From the NCBI RefSeq assembly GCF_900106995.1, contig NZ_FNOK01000027.1, forward strand, positions 57,415 through 121,414: a stretch of DNA of 64,000 bases. Reading direction: 5' to 3'. Under the pieces are notes generated by a model. That model did not search any database, was not told where the DNA came from, and saw nothing but the letters and a program-made list of their open reading frames with translations. This stretch comes from Saccharopolyspora shandongensis (GTDB taxonomy: Bacteria; Actinomycetota; Actinomycetes; Mycobacteriales; Pseudonocardiaceae). A program made the translations under genes and the position numbers. Shown here piece by piece: positions 1-7,138 of the stretch; the stretch's first letter is position 1; each line of letters begins with the position of its first letter.

Positions 1-2
1 TC

Positions 3-347
3 GTCCGGGATCTCGACAACCTGCGGCTCCTGGCGCACGGCCGCGAGCAGGTGCCGGTCGCGCACGACCGGCTGATCGTCGCGGCGCACGACGCGGGCGC
101 CGTTCCGCTGTGGCGGTTCGCGCAGTTCTCCGAGCACGCGCTGGCCTGCGCCGAGGCATCCGAGGCCGAGGCGGTGCTGCTCACCGAGCACTCCGCGCAC
201 CGGCTGCTGCCCGGCTGGCCGTGGGTGCCGCTGGTCGACCCGCCGCTGGAACTGACCACCTGGGTGGTGTGGCAGGCGAGCACCCGACCGGTCGTCGAGC
301 AGGTGGCGGAGTTGATCTCGGGCCGCGCGAGTCGCCGGGTGGAGTGA
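3..347 (+). CDS. LysR-type regulator, C-terminal part (5' end outside window)
   Basis: The reading frame is open from the window edge, so the gene begins upstream and only about 114 C-terminal residues are visible. The stretch from VPVAHDRLIVAA to the end resembles the distal effector-binding lobe of LysR-family regulators. It has a strand-helix segment around HALACAEASEAEAVLLTEHS, a PLVDPPLELTTWVVWQ strand and a terminal helix. No DNA-binding domain can be seen because it would lie outside. It is convergent with the dienelactone hydrolase gene 60 bases on. The family assignment comes from fold-like pattern only and is tentative; a hypothetical protein of another class is possible. Confidence 0.45.
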   Translation, partial: VRDLDNLRLLAHGREQVPVAHDRLIVAAHDAGAVPLWRFAQFSEHALACAEASEAEAVLLTEHSAHRLLPGWPWVPLVDPPLELTTWVVWQASTRPVVEQVAELISGRASRRVE

Positions 348-407
348 TCGAGCTGTCCTACGCCGACAACGTGGAGGGCCTCAGCTGGGGGCCGCGCCTG
401 ACCTGGT

Positions 408-1145
408 TCACGACTTCAGGTGCTCGGCGAAGAAGTCCTCGATCCGCCGCCAGGCGTCGGCGGCGGATTCCGGGTGCGGGCCGGCTCCGGAGATCCGCAG
501 GAGCGGACGCATGATCCGCGGCGCGTTCTCCGCGTCGTTGAGGAACGAATGGCCCGCCTCCGGGTATTCCTTGACGTCGTGCGGGATTCCGGCCCGTTCG
601 AGGGCCGCGTCGAGCTTCGCCGCGGCGCCCTTCAGCATCCCGTCGCGGCCGCCGTAGCTGCCGACGACCGGGCAGGCCTCGGCGAGCGCGCGGTCGATGT
701 CCTTGGGCAGCTGGCCGTAGTTCGCCGAGGCCGCGTCGTAGATGCCGCGGCCCGCGGCGACCAGCGCGAAGGAGCCGCCCATGCAGAAGCCGATGAGCCC
801 GACCTTGCCGGTGCAGTCCGGCCGGTCGGCCAGCTCGGTGCGGGCCGCCTCCAGGTCGGCGTAGGCGCGGCCGCGACCGGACAGCGCCGCGCGCATGGTC
901 GGGACCAGGCAGCGCCGGGTGCCGCCGTCGGTGAACAGGTCCGGCAGCAGCGCCAGGTAGCCCGCCTCGGCCATCCGCTCGGTCTGCCGCAGCATGACGT
1001 CGTCGACGCCGAACGCCTCGTGGACGACCACCACGCCGGGCCACGGGCCGGGCCCGGCCGGCTTCGCGAGGTGACCGGTCAGCTTCCGGGAGCCGCCGAG
1101 GGCGGTGCTGCGCGGGGTCAGGTCGATGACGGTGGGTGCGGGCAC
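408..1145 (-). CDS. dienelactone hydrolase family protein
   Basis: Alpha/beta hydrolase of 245 residues, the usual size for cytoplasmic dienelactone hydrolases, which open lactone rings in aromatic catabolism; many family members act on other esters. The nucleophile is the cysteine of GFCMGG, where most hydrolases have serine. The acid is in GGRDGM and the histidine in GHSF. The N-terminal half carries the oxyanion segment VVVHEAFGVDD. The start is the GTG at 1145 because GGGAGGA precedes it at proper spacing; the open frame continues upstream without coding character. It stands alone with no operon partner, so its natural substrate cannot be read from context. Confidence 0.88.
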   Translation of the reverse strand: MPAPTVIDLTPRSTALGGSRKLTGHLAKPAGPGPWPGVVVVHEAFGVDDVMLRQTERMAEAGYLALLPDLFTDGGTRRCLVPTMRAALSGRGRAYADLEAARTELADRPDCTGKVGLIGFCMGGSFALVAAGRGIYDAASANYGQLPKDIDRALAEACPVVGSYGGRDGMLKGAAAKLDAALERAGIPHDVKEYPEAGHSFLNDAENAPRIMRPLLRISGAGPHPESAADAWRRIEDFFAEHLKS

Positions 1146-1300
1146 GGAGTCCTCCCGGAATCTGCGTTGCGCTGGCTGATCAACACGACGATACGGCGGA
1201 TCCGGCCACGGGTGACGCGCGTCGCACTCCGATCTCCGGCGTCCCGGCACATCCGGTTGGCATGCTGATGTTGTCCCGAGATCCCCGACCGGAGGGAAAC

Positions 1301-1453
1301 ATGAGCACCGAACCCGACCGTCCCAGCAACGAGGCCGAGACGGGGAGGCACAGCCACGCCGCGCCGGAAGGCGCCGGGGTGCACCCGCTGATCGACCTGT
1401 CCCGCGATCCGCGCCCGGGCGTGCCCGACCACGCCAAGCCGGACGAGGACTGA
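1301..1453 (+). CDS. small hypothetical protein, acidic and proline-rich
   Basis: A 50-residue open frame with an ATG preceded by GGAGGG at good spacing. The product is hydrophilic, rich in Asp, Glu, Pro and Arg, and ends in HAKPDED. It has no membrane segment and no recognised domain. The composition suggests a disordered small protein. It lies alone between divergently and distantly placed neighbours. The ribosome binding site and codon use support translation, but no function can be offered. Confidence 0.45.
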   Translation: MSTEPDRPSNEAETGRHSHAAPEGAGVHPLIDLSRDPRPGVPDHAKPDED

Positions 1454-1509
1454 CCAACACACGAGGGGGGCACGCGATCGCGGCCGATCCCGCGGTCGCC
1501 GCCCTGGTC

Positions 1510-1659
1510 TCACCGCCCCCGGGCGGCCCGCGACCAGGCGTCGAGCAGCCGGCGTGCCGAGCCGCCGATCGGTCCGACCGCATCGGCCAGCACCGCCGGG
1601 TCCGGGAGTTCGGCACCGTCCACTGCGGACACACGTAGCCATGCCACCAAAACTGGCAC
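1510..1659 (-). CDS. candidate small ORF or gene remnant
   Basis: The 336-base gap between 1454 and 1789 holds one stretch with coding character on the minus strand. It is a 49-codon frame from a GTG, with G/C-ending codons and a plausible helical C-terminus (SARRLLDAWSRAARGR). No convincing ribosome binding site precedes it and no family is recognised. It may be the end of a gene whose front is lost. Nothing else is visible in this gap apart from the upstream region of the next gene. Confidence 0.18.
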   Translation of the reverse strand: MPVLVAWLRVSAVDGAELPDPAVLADAVGPIGGSARRLLDAWSRAARGR

Positions 1660-1789
1660 CCGTGTCAACGAGCCGCACCACGCTTATCCCACCTGCCGGA
1701 CCGGCGCGCGATCACCTTGCGGAGATCGGTCCATTGTGGTCGTCCGAATGCGCCTAGCGGCCCGGCCGCTAATCGGTAGGATCCGGATC

Positions 1790-2635
1790 ATGCACAGCAC
1801 TGGTCGGCTGCTCGCCGTGAGCGACTTGCACGTGGCGTTCCCGGACAACCGGGCGATCGTGGCGGAGCTCCGGCCGGAATCCCCGGACGACTGGCTGATC
1901 GTGGCCGGTGACGTCGGCGAGTTCGCCGCCGACATCGAGTGGGCGCTGCGGCTGCTCCGCGAGCGCTTCGCCACCGTGATCTGGGTGCCGGGCAACCACG
2001 ACCTGTGGACCCACCCGAAGGACCCGCTGCAGCTGCGCGGCGAGCAGCGGTACCGGCACCTCGTCGAGCTGTGCCGCGGCCTGGGCGTGCTGACCCCGGA
2101 AGACCCGTACCCGGTATGGACCGGCGACGGCGGCCCGGCCCGGATCGTGCCGATGTTCCTGCTCTACGACTACTCGTTCCGGCCGCCCGGGGCGAAGAAC
2201 AAGGCCGAGGGGCTCGAACAGGCCCACGCCAAGGGCGTCGTGTGCAGCGACGAATACCTGCTGCACCCGGACCCGCACCCGAGCCTGGACGCCTGGTGCC
2301 TGGCCAGGGTCGCTGAGACCGAGCGCCGGCTGGCCGAGCTGGACGACGGGCTGCCCACCGTCTTGGTCAACCACTACCCGCTGGTGCGGGAGCCGACGGA
2401 CGTGCTGCACTACCCCGAGTTCGCGCAGTGGTGCGGCACCGAGCTCACCGCGGACTGGCACCGCCGCCACCGCGCGTCGTGCGTCGTCTACGGGCACCTG
2501 CACATCCCGCGGATCACCCGGCACGACGACGTGCCGTTCCACGAGGTCTCCATCGGCTACCCGCGGGAATGGCGCCGCCACGGCCACCCGCACGGCCTGC
2601 TCCGCCAGGTGCTCCCGGCGGAGGCGCGGTCTTGA
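1790..2635 (+). CDS. calcineurin-like metallophosphoesterase
   Basis: A 281-residue dinuclear-metal phosphoesterase. The family motifs appear in order: DLH at residues 12-14, GD at 40-41, GNHD at 68-71, VNHYPL in the middle and GHLH near the C-terminus. These supply the metal ligands. There is no signal peptide, so the protein is cytoplasmic. The ATG at 1790 begins the first beta strand (RLLAVSDLH); an upstream in-frame start would add residues without family support. Its last codons overlap the start of the phosphopantetheinyl transferase gene, so the two are translationally coupled. This pairing recurs in actinomycetes and suggests a shared role in carrier-protein or CoA-linked metabolism. 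The substrate is unknown. Confidence 0.88.
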   Translation: MHSTGRLLAVSDLHVAFPDNRAIVAELRPESPDDWLIVAGDVGEFAADIEWALRLLRERFATVIWVPGNHDLWTHPKDPLQLRGEQRYRHLVELCRGLGVLTPEDPYPVWTGDGGPARIVPMFLLYDYSFRPPGAKNKAEGLEQAHAKGVVCSDEYLLHPDPHPSLDAWCLARVAETERRLAELDDGLPTVLVNHYPLVREPTDVLHYPEFAQWCGTELTADWHRRHRASCVVYGHLHIPRITRHDDVPFHEVSIGYPREWRRHGHPHGLLRQVLPAEARS

Positions 2636-3270
2636 TCGGCGAGATCCTCCCGGGCGCGGCCCGCTTCGCGGAGGCCTTCGACGATCGCGTCGACGTCGAG
2701 CTGTTCCCCGAGGAAGCGGCCGTCATCAGCCGCGCCGTCGCCAAGCGCCGCACCGAGTTCGCCACGGTCCGGCACTGCGCGCGCGAGGCGCTCGCCGCGC
2801 TGGGGCATCCGCCGAGCCCGATCATCCCGGGCGAACGCGGCGCGCCGGGCTGGCCCGGCGGCGTGGTCGGCAGCATGACCCACTGCGCCGGATACCGGGC
2901 GGCCGTGGTGGCGCGCGCCGCGGACCTCGCGTCGATCGGCGTCGACGCGGAGCCTGACGAGCCGCTGCCGGACGGCGTTCTCGAAGCCATCGCCCGCCCC
3001 GAGGAACTGGAACTCCTGCGGCACTTGCCTTCGGGTCCGCACTGGGACAGGTTGCTGTTCAGCGCCAAGGAATCCGTGTACAAGACGTGGTTCCCGCTCA
3101 CCCGGACCTGGCTGGACTTCACGGAGGCGTCCATCGAGCTGCACCCGGACGGCGGTACCTTCCGCGCCCGGCTGCTCGCCGAAAGCCCGGGCCCGCCGCT
3201 GCGGGAGTTCCACGGGCGCTGGCTGGCCGCCGGCGGCCTGGTCGTCACCGCGATCGCCCACACCGGGTGA
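2632..3270 (+). CDS. 4'-phosphopantetheinyl transferase (EntD/Sfp type)
   Basis: Transfers phosphopantetheine from CoA to a serine of carrier proteins in polyketide, peptide or siderophore synthases. The 212-residue product has the family signatures: SMTHCAGYRAA for CoA contact, IGVDAEP around residues 102-108 with magnesium-binding Asp/Glu, and FSAKESVYKTWFP around 143-155 with the catalytic Glu and Lys. The start is the TTG at 2632, whose TTGA overlaps the preceding stop codon, with GGCGGAGG just upstream; no ATG or GTG fits. It belongs to the EntD-like subgroup found next to metallophosphoesterase genes. No synthase gene lies in this window, so partners are elsewhere. Confidence 0.9.
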   Translation: MIGEILPGAARFAEAFDDRVDVELFPEEAAVISRAVAKRRTEFATVRHCAREALAALGHPPSPIIPGERGAPGWPGGVVGSMTHCAGYRAAVVARAADLASIGVDAEPDEPLPDGVLEAIARPEELELLRHLPSGPHWDRLLFSAKESVYKTWFPLTRTWLDFTEASIELHPDGGTFRARLLAESPGPPLREFHGRWLAAGGLVVTAIAHTG

Positions 3271-3327
3271 GCGGCGGGATCTGCTCGTGCAGCGCCGCTG
3301 CGCGGCGGCTCGCTGGCGGCGTCGACA

Positions 3328-3605
3328 TCAATCGTGGTCGGTGGCCTGCTTGGCGATCGCGCGGAGTCCGGTGACGAGGTCGTCGGGGGTCGGAGCGTTG
3401 TCCGGGTCCAGCAACCACTGGATCACCACACCGACCTGCATCGCGTAGTAGAGCGCCCCCACTGTCCTGGCCTGCTCCTCGTCAACGGTGTTCTCGTCGA
3501 CCGCGTCGAACATGGCGACGTTACCGGTCCGCGCTGATCCCTTCGACCGTGCGCCGCCAGACGTCGGCGAAGCGTTCCAGGTAGGTCTGCTCCGGAGTGG
3601 CATCA
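3328..3605 (-). pseudogene. TetR-family regulator remnant, 5'-truncated and frameshifted
   Basis: Two overlapping minus-strand frames together read as a TetR C-terminal domain. The first, at about 3530-3605, gives TPEQTYLERFADVWRRTVEG and runs into a TAA. The second continues with NVAMFDAVDENTVDEEQAR, GALYYAMQVGVVIQWLLDP and DLVTGLRAIAKQATDHD to the stop at 3328. The segment pattern around GVVIQWLLDP is typical of TetR ligand domains. The helix-turn-helix portion is absent and the divergent amine oxidase gene starts only about 50 bases beyond. This looks like a decayed regulator, possibly once controlling that oxidase. A sequencing error could explain the frameshift but not the missing front. 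Confidence 0.5.
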
Positions 3606-3654
3606 CCAAGAGCGCTCGATCGGTGGATCGAGGCATCGGCGTGCACGCACCAGA

Positions 3655-4959
3655 ATGCGCAGCATGGAGTCCTACGACGTGGTCATCGTCGGCGCCGGGT
3701 TCAGCGGGCTGACCGCCGCACGCGAGCTGTCGCGGCGCGGCCGCTCGGTGGCGGTGCTCGAAGCGCGCGACCGCATCGGCGGTCGAACCTGGACCGACGA
3801 CCGACTCGGCCGCCGCCTGGAAATGGGCGGCACCTGGGTGCACTGGCTGCAGCCGCACACGTGGAGCGAGATCACCCGCTACGGCCAGGCCGTCGAGCCG
3901 AGCCCGAGCTCGGAGGAGGTGTACTGGATCGCCGGCGGCGCGGTGCACCGGGGCAGTCCCGCGGAGTTCGACGCGCTGATCGAGCGTGGCATGGACCGGC
4001 TCGCTGCGGACAGCCGCACCTGGTTTCCGCTCCCCTACGAGCCGCTGCTGCGCGAGGACCTGGACCGCATCGACCACCGGTCGGTCGCCGACTACTTCGG
4101 CGGGCTCGACCTCCCGCCCGCCGAGCGCGAGGTGACCACCGGCGTCTGGGCGGAGCATTTCAACGGCCCCGCCGCGGTTTCCGGGCTCAGCCAGGCCATG
4201 CGGTGGTGCGCGGCGGCGTCGGGCGACTGGCGGCTGCTGCACGAGGCGACCTCGGGACACCGGCTCGTCGAGGGCACCGCCTCACTGGCGGCGGCGATGG
4301 CGGCCGACAGCGATGCCGACGTCCGGCTCGGCACGGTGGTCACCGCCATCGACCAGGACGACAGCGGCGCGACGATCACCACGACCGACGGCACCCGGCT
4401 CGCGGCCCGGCGGGTGATCTGCACGCTGCCGCTGAACGTGCTGGCCACCATCGACTTCCGGCCCGCGCTCGCGGCGGCCAAGCTGGCGGCGAGCGCCGAG
4501 CACACCGCGTCGCAGGGGCTGAAGACGTGGATCCGGGTGCGCGGCGAGGTCGCGCCGTTCACCGGCTACGCGCCGGACGACCACGACCTCACCTTCGTCC
4601 GCCCCGAGTACGCGGTCGACGGCGACACCGTCCTCGTCGCCTTCGGCACCCGCGCCCACGACCTCGACCCCACCGACAAGGCGGGCGTCGCCCGCGCGCT
4701 CGCCGCGTGGCGGCCGGACCTGGAGGTCGTCGACGTCGCCGGGCACAACTGGATGACCGACGAGTTCTCCCGGGAAACCTGGCCCATGCAACGCCCGGGC
4801 CAGCTCACGAAGTACCTGGCCGCCCTGCAACGGCCGCACGGCGCGATCCACTTCGCGGGCTCCGACCTCGCCACCGGCTGGGCGGGCTTCATCGACGGCG
4901 CGGTGGAATCCGGCATCCGGGCGGCCCGGCAGGTCACCGCCGCGCTGCGCGGCTCGTGA
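3655..4959 (+). CDS. flavin monoamine oxidase family protein
   Basis: FAD-dependent amine oxidase of 434 residues that would oxidise a primary or secondary amine to an imine, giving H2O2. The N-terminal dinucleotide fold is VVIVGAGFSGLTAARELSRR, followed by the second FAD motif DRIGGRTWTD. The C-terminal FAD clamp is FAGSDLATGWAGFIDGAVES. The overall order matches MAO and tryptophan 2-monooxygenase relatives, and there is no secretion signal. Two ATGs (3655 and 3664) are possible; neither has a strong ribosome site. It sits beside a dead TetR fragment and a small hypothetical gene, so regulation may be lost. Confidence 0.88.
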   Translation: MRSMESYDVVIVGAGFSGLTAARELSRRGRSVAVLEARDRIGGRTWTDDRLGRRLEMGGTWVHWLQPHTWSEITRYGQAVEPSPSSEEVYWIAGGAVHRGSPAEFDALIERGMDRLAADSRTWFPLPYEPLLREDLDRIDHRSVADYFGGLDLPPAEREVTTGVWAEHFNGPAAVSGLSQAMRWCAAASGDWRLLHEATSGHRLVEGTASLAAAMAADSDADVRLGTVVTAIDQDDSGATITTTDGTRLAARRVICTLPLNVLATIDFRPALAAAKLAASAEHTASQGLKTWIRVRGEVAPFTGYAPDDHDLTFVRPEYAVDGDTVLVAFGTRAHDLDPTDKAGVARALAAWRPDLEVVDVAGHNWMTDEFSRETWPMQRPGQLTKYLAALQRPHGAIHFAGSDLATGWAGFIDGAVESGIRAARQVTAALRGS

Positions 4960-4967
4960 GTCACCGG

Positions 4968-5162
4968 TCAGGTCCGCGGCAGCGGGATGTGCGCGCGCTG
5001 GCGGCCTTGCGGGCCGTGCTCGACGAAGTCGGCGGCGAAGCGCATGCCCTCCTGGTACGCCTCGACCCGCGCGCGGCCGATCTCGGCCTCGATCTGCTCT
5101 GGATGCAGTTCGTCGGCCAGTGAACGCACCTCGGCGAGCCGCCGGCTGGTCTCGTCGTCCAT
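4968..5162 (-). CDS. small hypothetical protein
   Basis: A 64-residue charged protein that starts at the ATG at 5162, preceded by GAGGAAGG. It is predicted to be mostly helical (RRLAEVRSLADEL, IEAEIGRARVEAYQEGMR), and there is no membrane segment or cysteine. It is convergent with the amine oxidase, nearly abutting its stop codon. No known family is recognised. A short soluble helical hairpin or an accessory protein is all that can be said. Confidence 0.5.
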   Translation of the reverse strand: MDDETSRRLAEVRSLADELHPEQIEAEIGRARVEAYQEGMRFAADFVEHGPQGRQRAHIPLPRT

Positions 5163-5402
5163 ACCAGTACCGCCCTTCCTCGTCGGGTCCCCCAGATCCT
5201 CTCGGCTTCCGGCGACTTCTGCACGATCGAGTGGCGGCGGGCGCCCGGATCGGCCGCGCACTATGGCCTCCGTCACGGCCCCGGCGGCGAATTCGGCAGT
5301 AACCGCGATGATCATCCGTCGTTGACCCGGTAGTGCAGGCGCGATCAACGTCGATCGCCCCGAACCCGGCGTTGGCGAGCTTTGCACGTGGAGAGGAACT
5401 TC

Positions 5403-6272
5403 ATGAGCGCAGCGGAAGTCGAGCTTGTGGAGCAGGTGGTGGACACGGCGCGCTACCCGCTGTCGGACCCGGCGAGCGTCGCCTGGCGGGAAGCCGTCCA
5501 CCGGGCCCGGCACGACCTGCGGGAAGACGGCTGCAGCGTGCTGCCCGATTTCATCCGCCCGTCGCGGCAGGAGGAGCTGCGGCGGGAAGGCGCGAGGATC
5601 GCGCCGCTGGCGCACTACGACGTCGAGGTCGTCAACGCCTACAACATCGACACGAACACCGAGCTGCCGGCGAATCACCCGGCCCGCACCACGATGACGC
5701 GCGGCAACGCGTTCGTGGCCCGCGACCAGATCCCACCGCACTCGATCATCCACCGGCTCTACACCAGCTCGCTGTTCAAGCGCTTCATCGCCGAGTGCGT
5801 CGAGCTGCCCGCCGTCCACGAGCTGGCCGATCCGCTGGCCGGGCTCTGCCTCAACGTGGTGCGGCCCGGCATGGACCACCCGTGGCACTTCGACACCAAC
5901 GAGTTCGCGGTCAGCATGCTCACCCAGGAGCCGGAGGCGGGCGGGATCTTCGAGTACTGCGCGAACATCCGGTCCGCCATCTCGGAGAACTTCGCCGACG
6001 TCCGTGCGGTGCTGGCCGGGGACGGCGAGCAGCTGATCCAGCGGCTCGCGCTGCGCCCCGGCGATCTCCAGCTGTTCAAGGGCCGTTTCTCGCTGCACCG
6101 CGTGACCACCGTGCAAGGCCGCGAGCAGCGCCACTCCGCCATCTTCGCCTACAGCGAGCGGCCCGGCGTGATCGGCAGCGTCGCCCGGACCAAGCAGATC
6201 TTCGGCCGGGTCCTTCCGGCGCACCTGGCCGCCGAGGGCCGCGCGGTGCGGGGCGATCGGCTGCTGGACTGA
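5403..6272 (+). CDS. Fe(II)/2-oxoglutarate dioxygenase, BesD/HalD-like
   Basis: A 289-residue non-haem iron oxygenase. The iron ligands are visible as His162-x-Asp164 in WHFDTNEFAV and His232 in SLHRV; Arg243 in GREQRHSA is placed to bind 2-oxoglutarate. The surrounding pattern (NVVRPG, LTQEPEAGGIFEY, LQLFKGRFSLHRV) is that of the BesD/HalD group, which hydroxylates or halogenates free amino acids. Halogenases of that group replace the Asp with a small residue to make room for chloride. Here Asp is kept, so hydroxylation is the expected chemistry. The start at 5403 has GAGAGGAA upstream. It is the first gene of a tight operon with a methyltransferase-like protein and a carnitine-type acyltransferase. 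The substrate is unknown. Confidence 0.8.
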   Translation: MSAAEVELVEQVVDTARYPLSDPASVAWREAVHRARHDLREDGCSVLPDFIRPSRQEELRREGARIAPLAHYDVEVVNAYNIDTNTELPANHPARTTMTRGNAFVARDQIPPHSIIHRLYTSSLFKRFIAECVELPAVHELADPLAGLCLNVVRPGMDHPWHFDTNEFAVSMLTQEPEAGGIFEYCANIRSAISENFADVRAVLAGDGEQLIQRLALRPGDLQLFKGRFSLHRVTTVQGREQRHSAIFAYSERPGVIGSVARTKQIFGRVLPAHLAAEGRAVRGDRLLD

Positions 6273-6307
6273 CGAGTCGACCCGTCGAGCCAGGAGGAGC
6301 ACCGTCC

Positions 6308-7138
6308 GTGCAGTTCGATGCCACCGGCAAGGTTTCGCTCGAGCAGATCTACACCCGACCCGATCCGCGCGCCTACTTCACCACCTTGCGCGAACTCGAT
6401 TACTGCATCCCGCAGCTGGCCAAGCCCTACTTCCTGAAGCTGGTGCAGGAATACCGCGAGGCGACCGGCATCGAGGTGCCGACCGTCCTGGATCTCGGCT
6501 GCTCCTACGGCGTCAATGCCGCCCTGCTGCGGTGCGACGCGACCATCGACGAGCTCTACGAGCACTACGGCAGCGACGAAGCCCGCGATGCCGACCGGGA
6601 CCGGCTGCTGGCCCGCGACCGGGCATGGGTCCGCTCGCGCGGTCAGCTCGCCCGCACCCGGTTCGTCGGCCTGGACAGCTCGGAACCGGCGCTGTCGTAC
6701 GCGCTCGCGGCCGGGTTCATCGACCACGCGGTGCACGCCGACCTGGAGGCCCACGACCCCACCGCCGCGCAACGCGAGCTGCTCGCCGAGGTGGACCTGG
6801 TCATCTCGACGGGGTGCGTCGGATACGTCGGCGAACGCACCCTCGGCCGGATCGCCGAGGCCGGAAGGCGGCCGTGGATGGCGCATTTCGTGCTGCGGAT
6901 GTTCCCCTTCGACCCGATCGCGCGCCGACTGGCAGACTCGGGTTACGAAACCGTGCCGATGCCCGGCGTTTTCAAGCAGCGCCGGTTCATCTCCGAGCAG
7001 GAGCAGTCGTTGGTCCTGGACACGCTCTCGACCGCCGGGGTCGAGCCGCGCGGCATGGAGGCCGACGGCTGGTTCTACGCCGAGCTCCACCTCTCCCAGC
7101 CGCGAGAACACCGAGCGACCCAGCGAAGTCGAGGATGA
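6308..7138 (+). CDS. class I SAM-dependent methyltransferase-like protein
   Basis: A 276-residue protein from a GTG with GGAGGAG upstream. Residues 59-70 (TVLDLGCSYGVN) form the glycine-rich AdoMet loop, FVGLDSSEPALSYA supplies the acidic ribose-binding strand, and VDLVISTGCVGYVG is the motif IV region. The N-terminus (IYTRPDPRAYF) and the insertion after the first motif are unlike small-molecule methyltransferases I recognise, so the acceptor is unknown. It starts 35 bases after the dioxygenase, and its stop overlaps the acyltransferase start as ATGA, so the three act together. N- or O-methylation of a hydroxylated amino acid is an inference from context. Confidence 0.72.
   Translation: MQFDATGKVSLEQIYTRPDPRAYFTTLRELDYCIPQLAKPYFLKLVQEYREATGIEVPTVLDLGCSYGVNAALLRCDATIDELYEHYGSDEARDADRDRLLARDRAWVRSRGQLARTRFVGLDSSEPALSYALAAGFIDHAVHADLEAHDPTAAQRELLAEVDLVISTGCVGYVGERTLGRIAEAGRRPWMAHFVLRMFPFDPIARRLADSGYETVPMPGVFKQRRFISEQEQSLVLDTLSTAGVEPRGMEADGWFYAELHLSQPREHRATQRSRG

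Noticed and set aside
1118..1681. Open frames over the dienelactone hydrolase upstream region
   Set aside because: No ribosome site and no conserved pattern apart from the short candidate listed at 1510-1659.
5403..6272. Calling the oxygenase a halogenase because of its BesD/HalD similarity
   Set aside because: The iron-binding Asp164 is present; halogenases need it replaced by Gly or Ala, so hydroxylation is the safer prediction.
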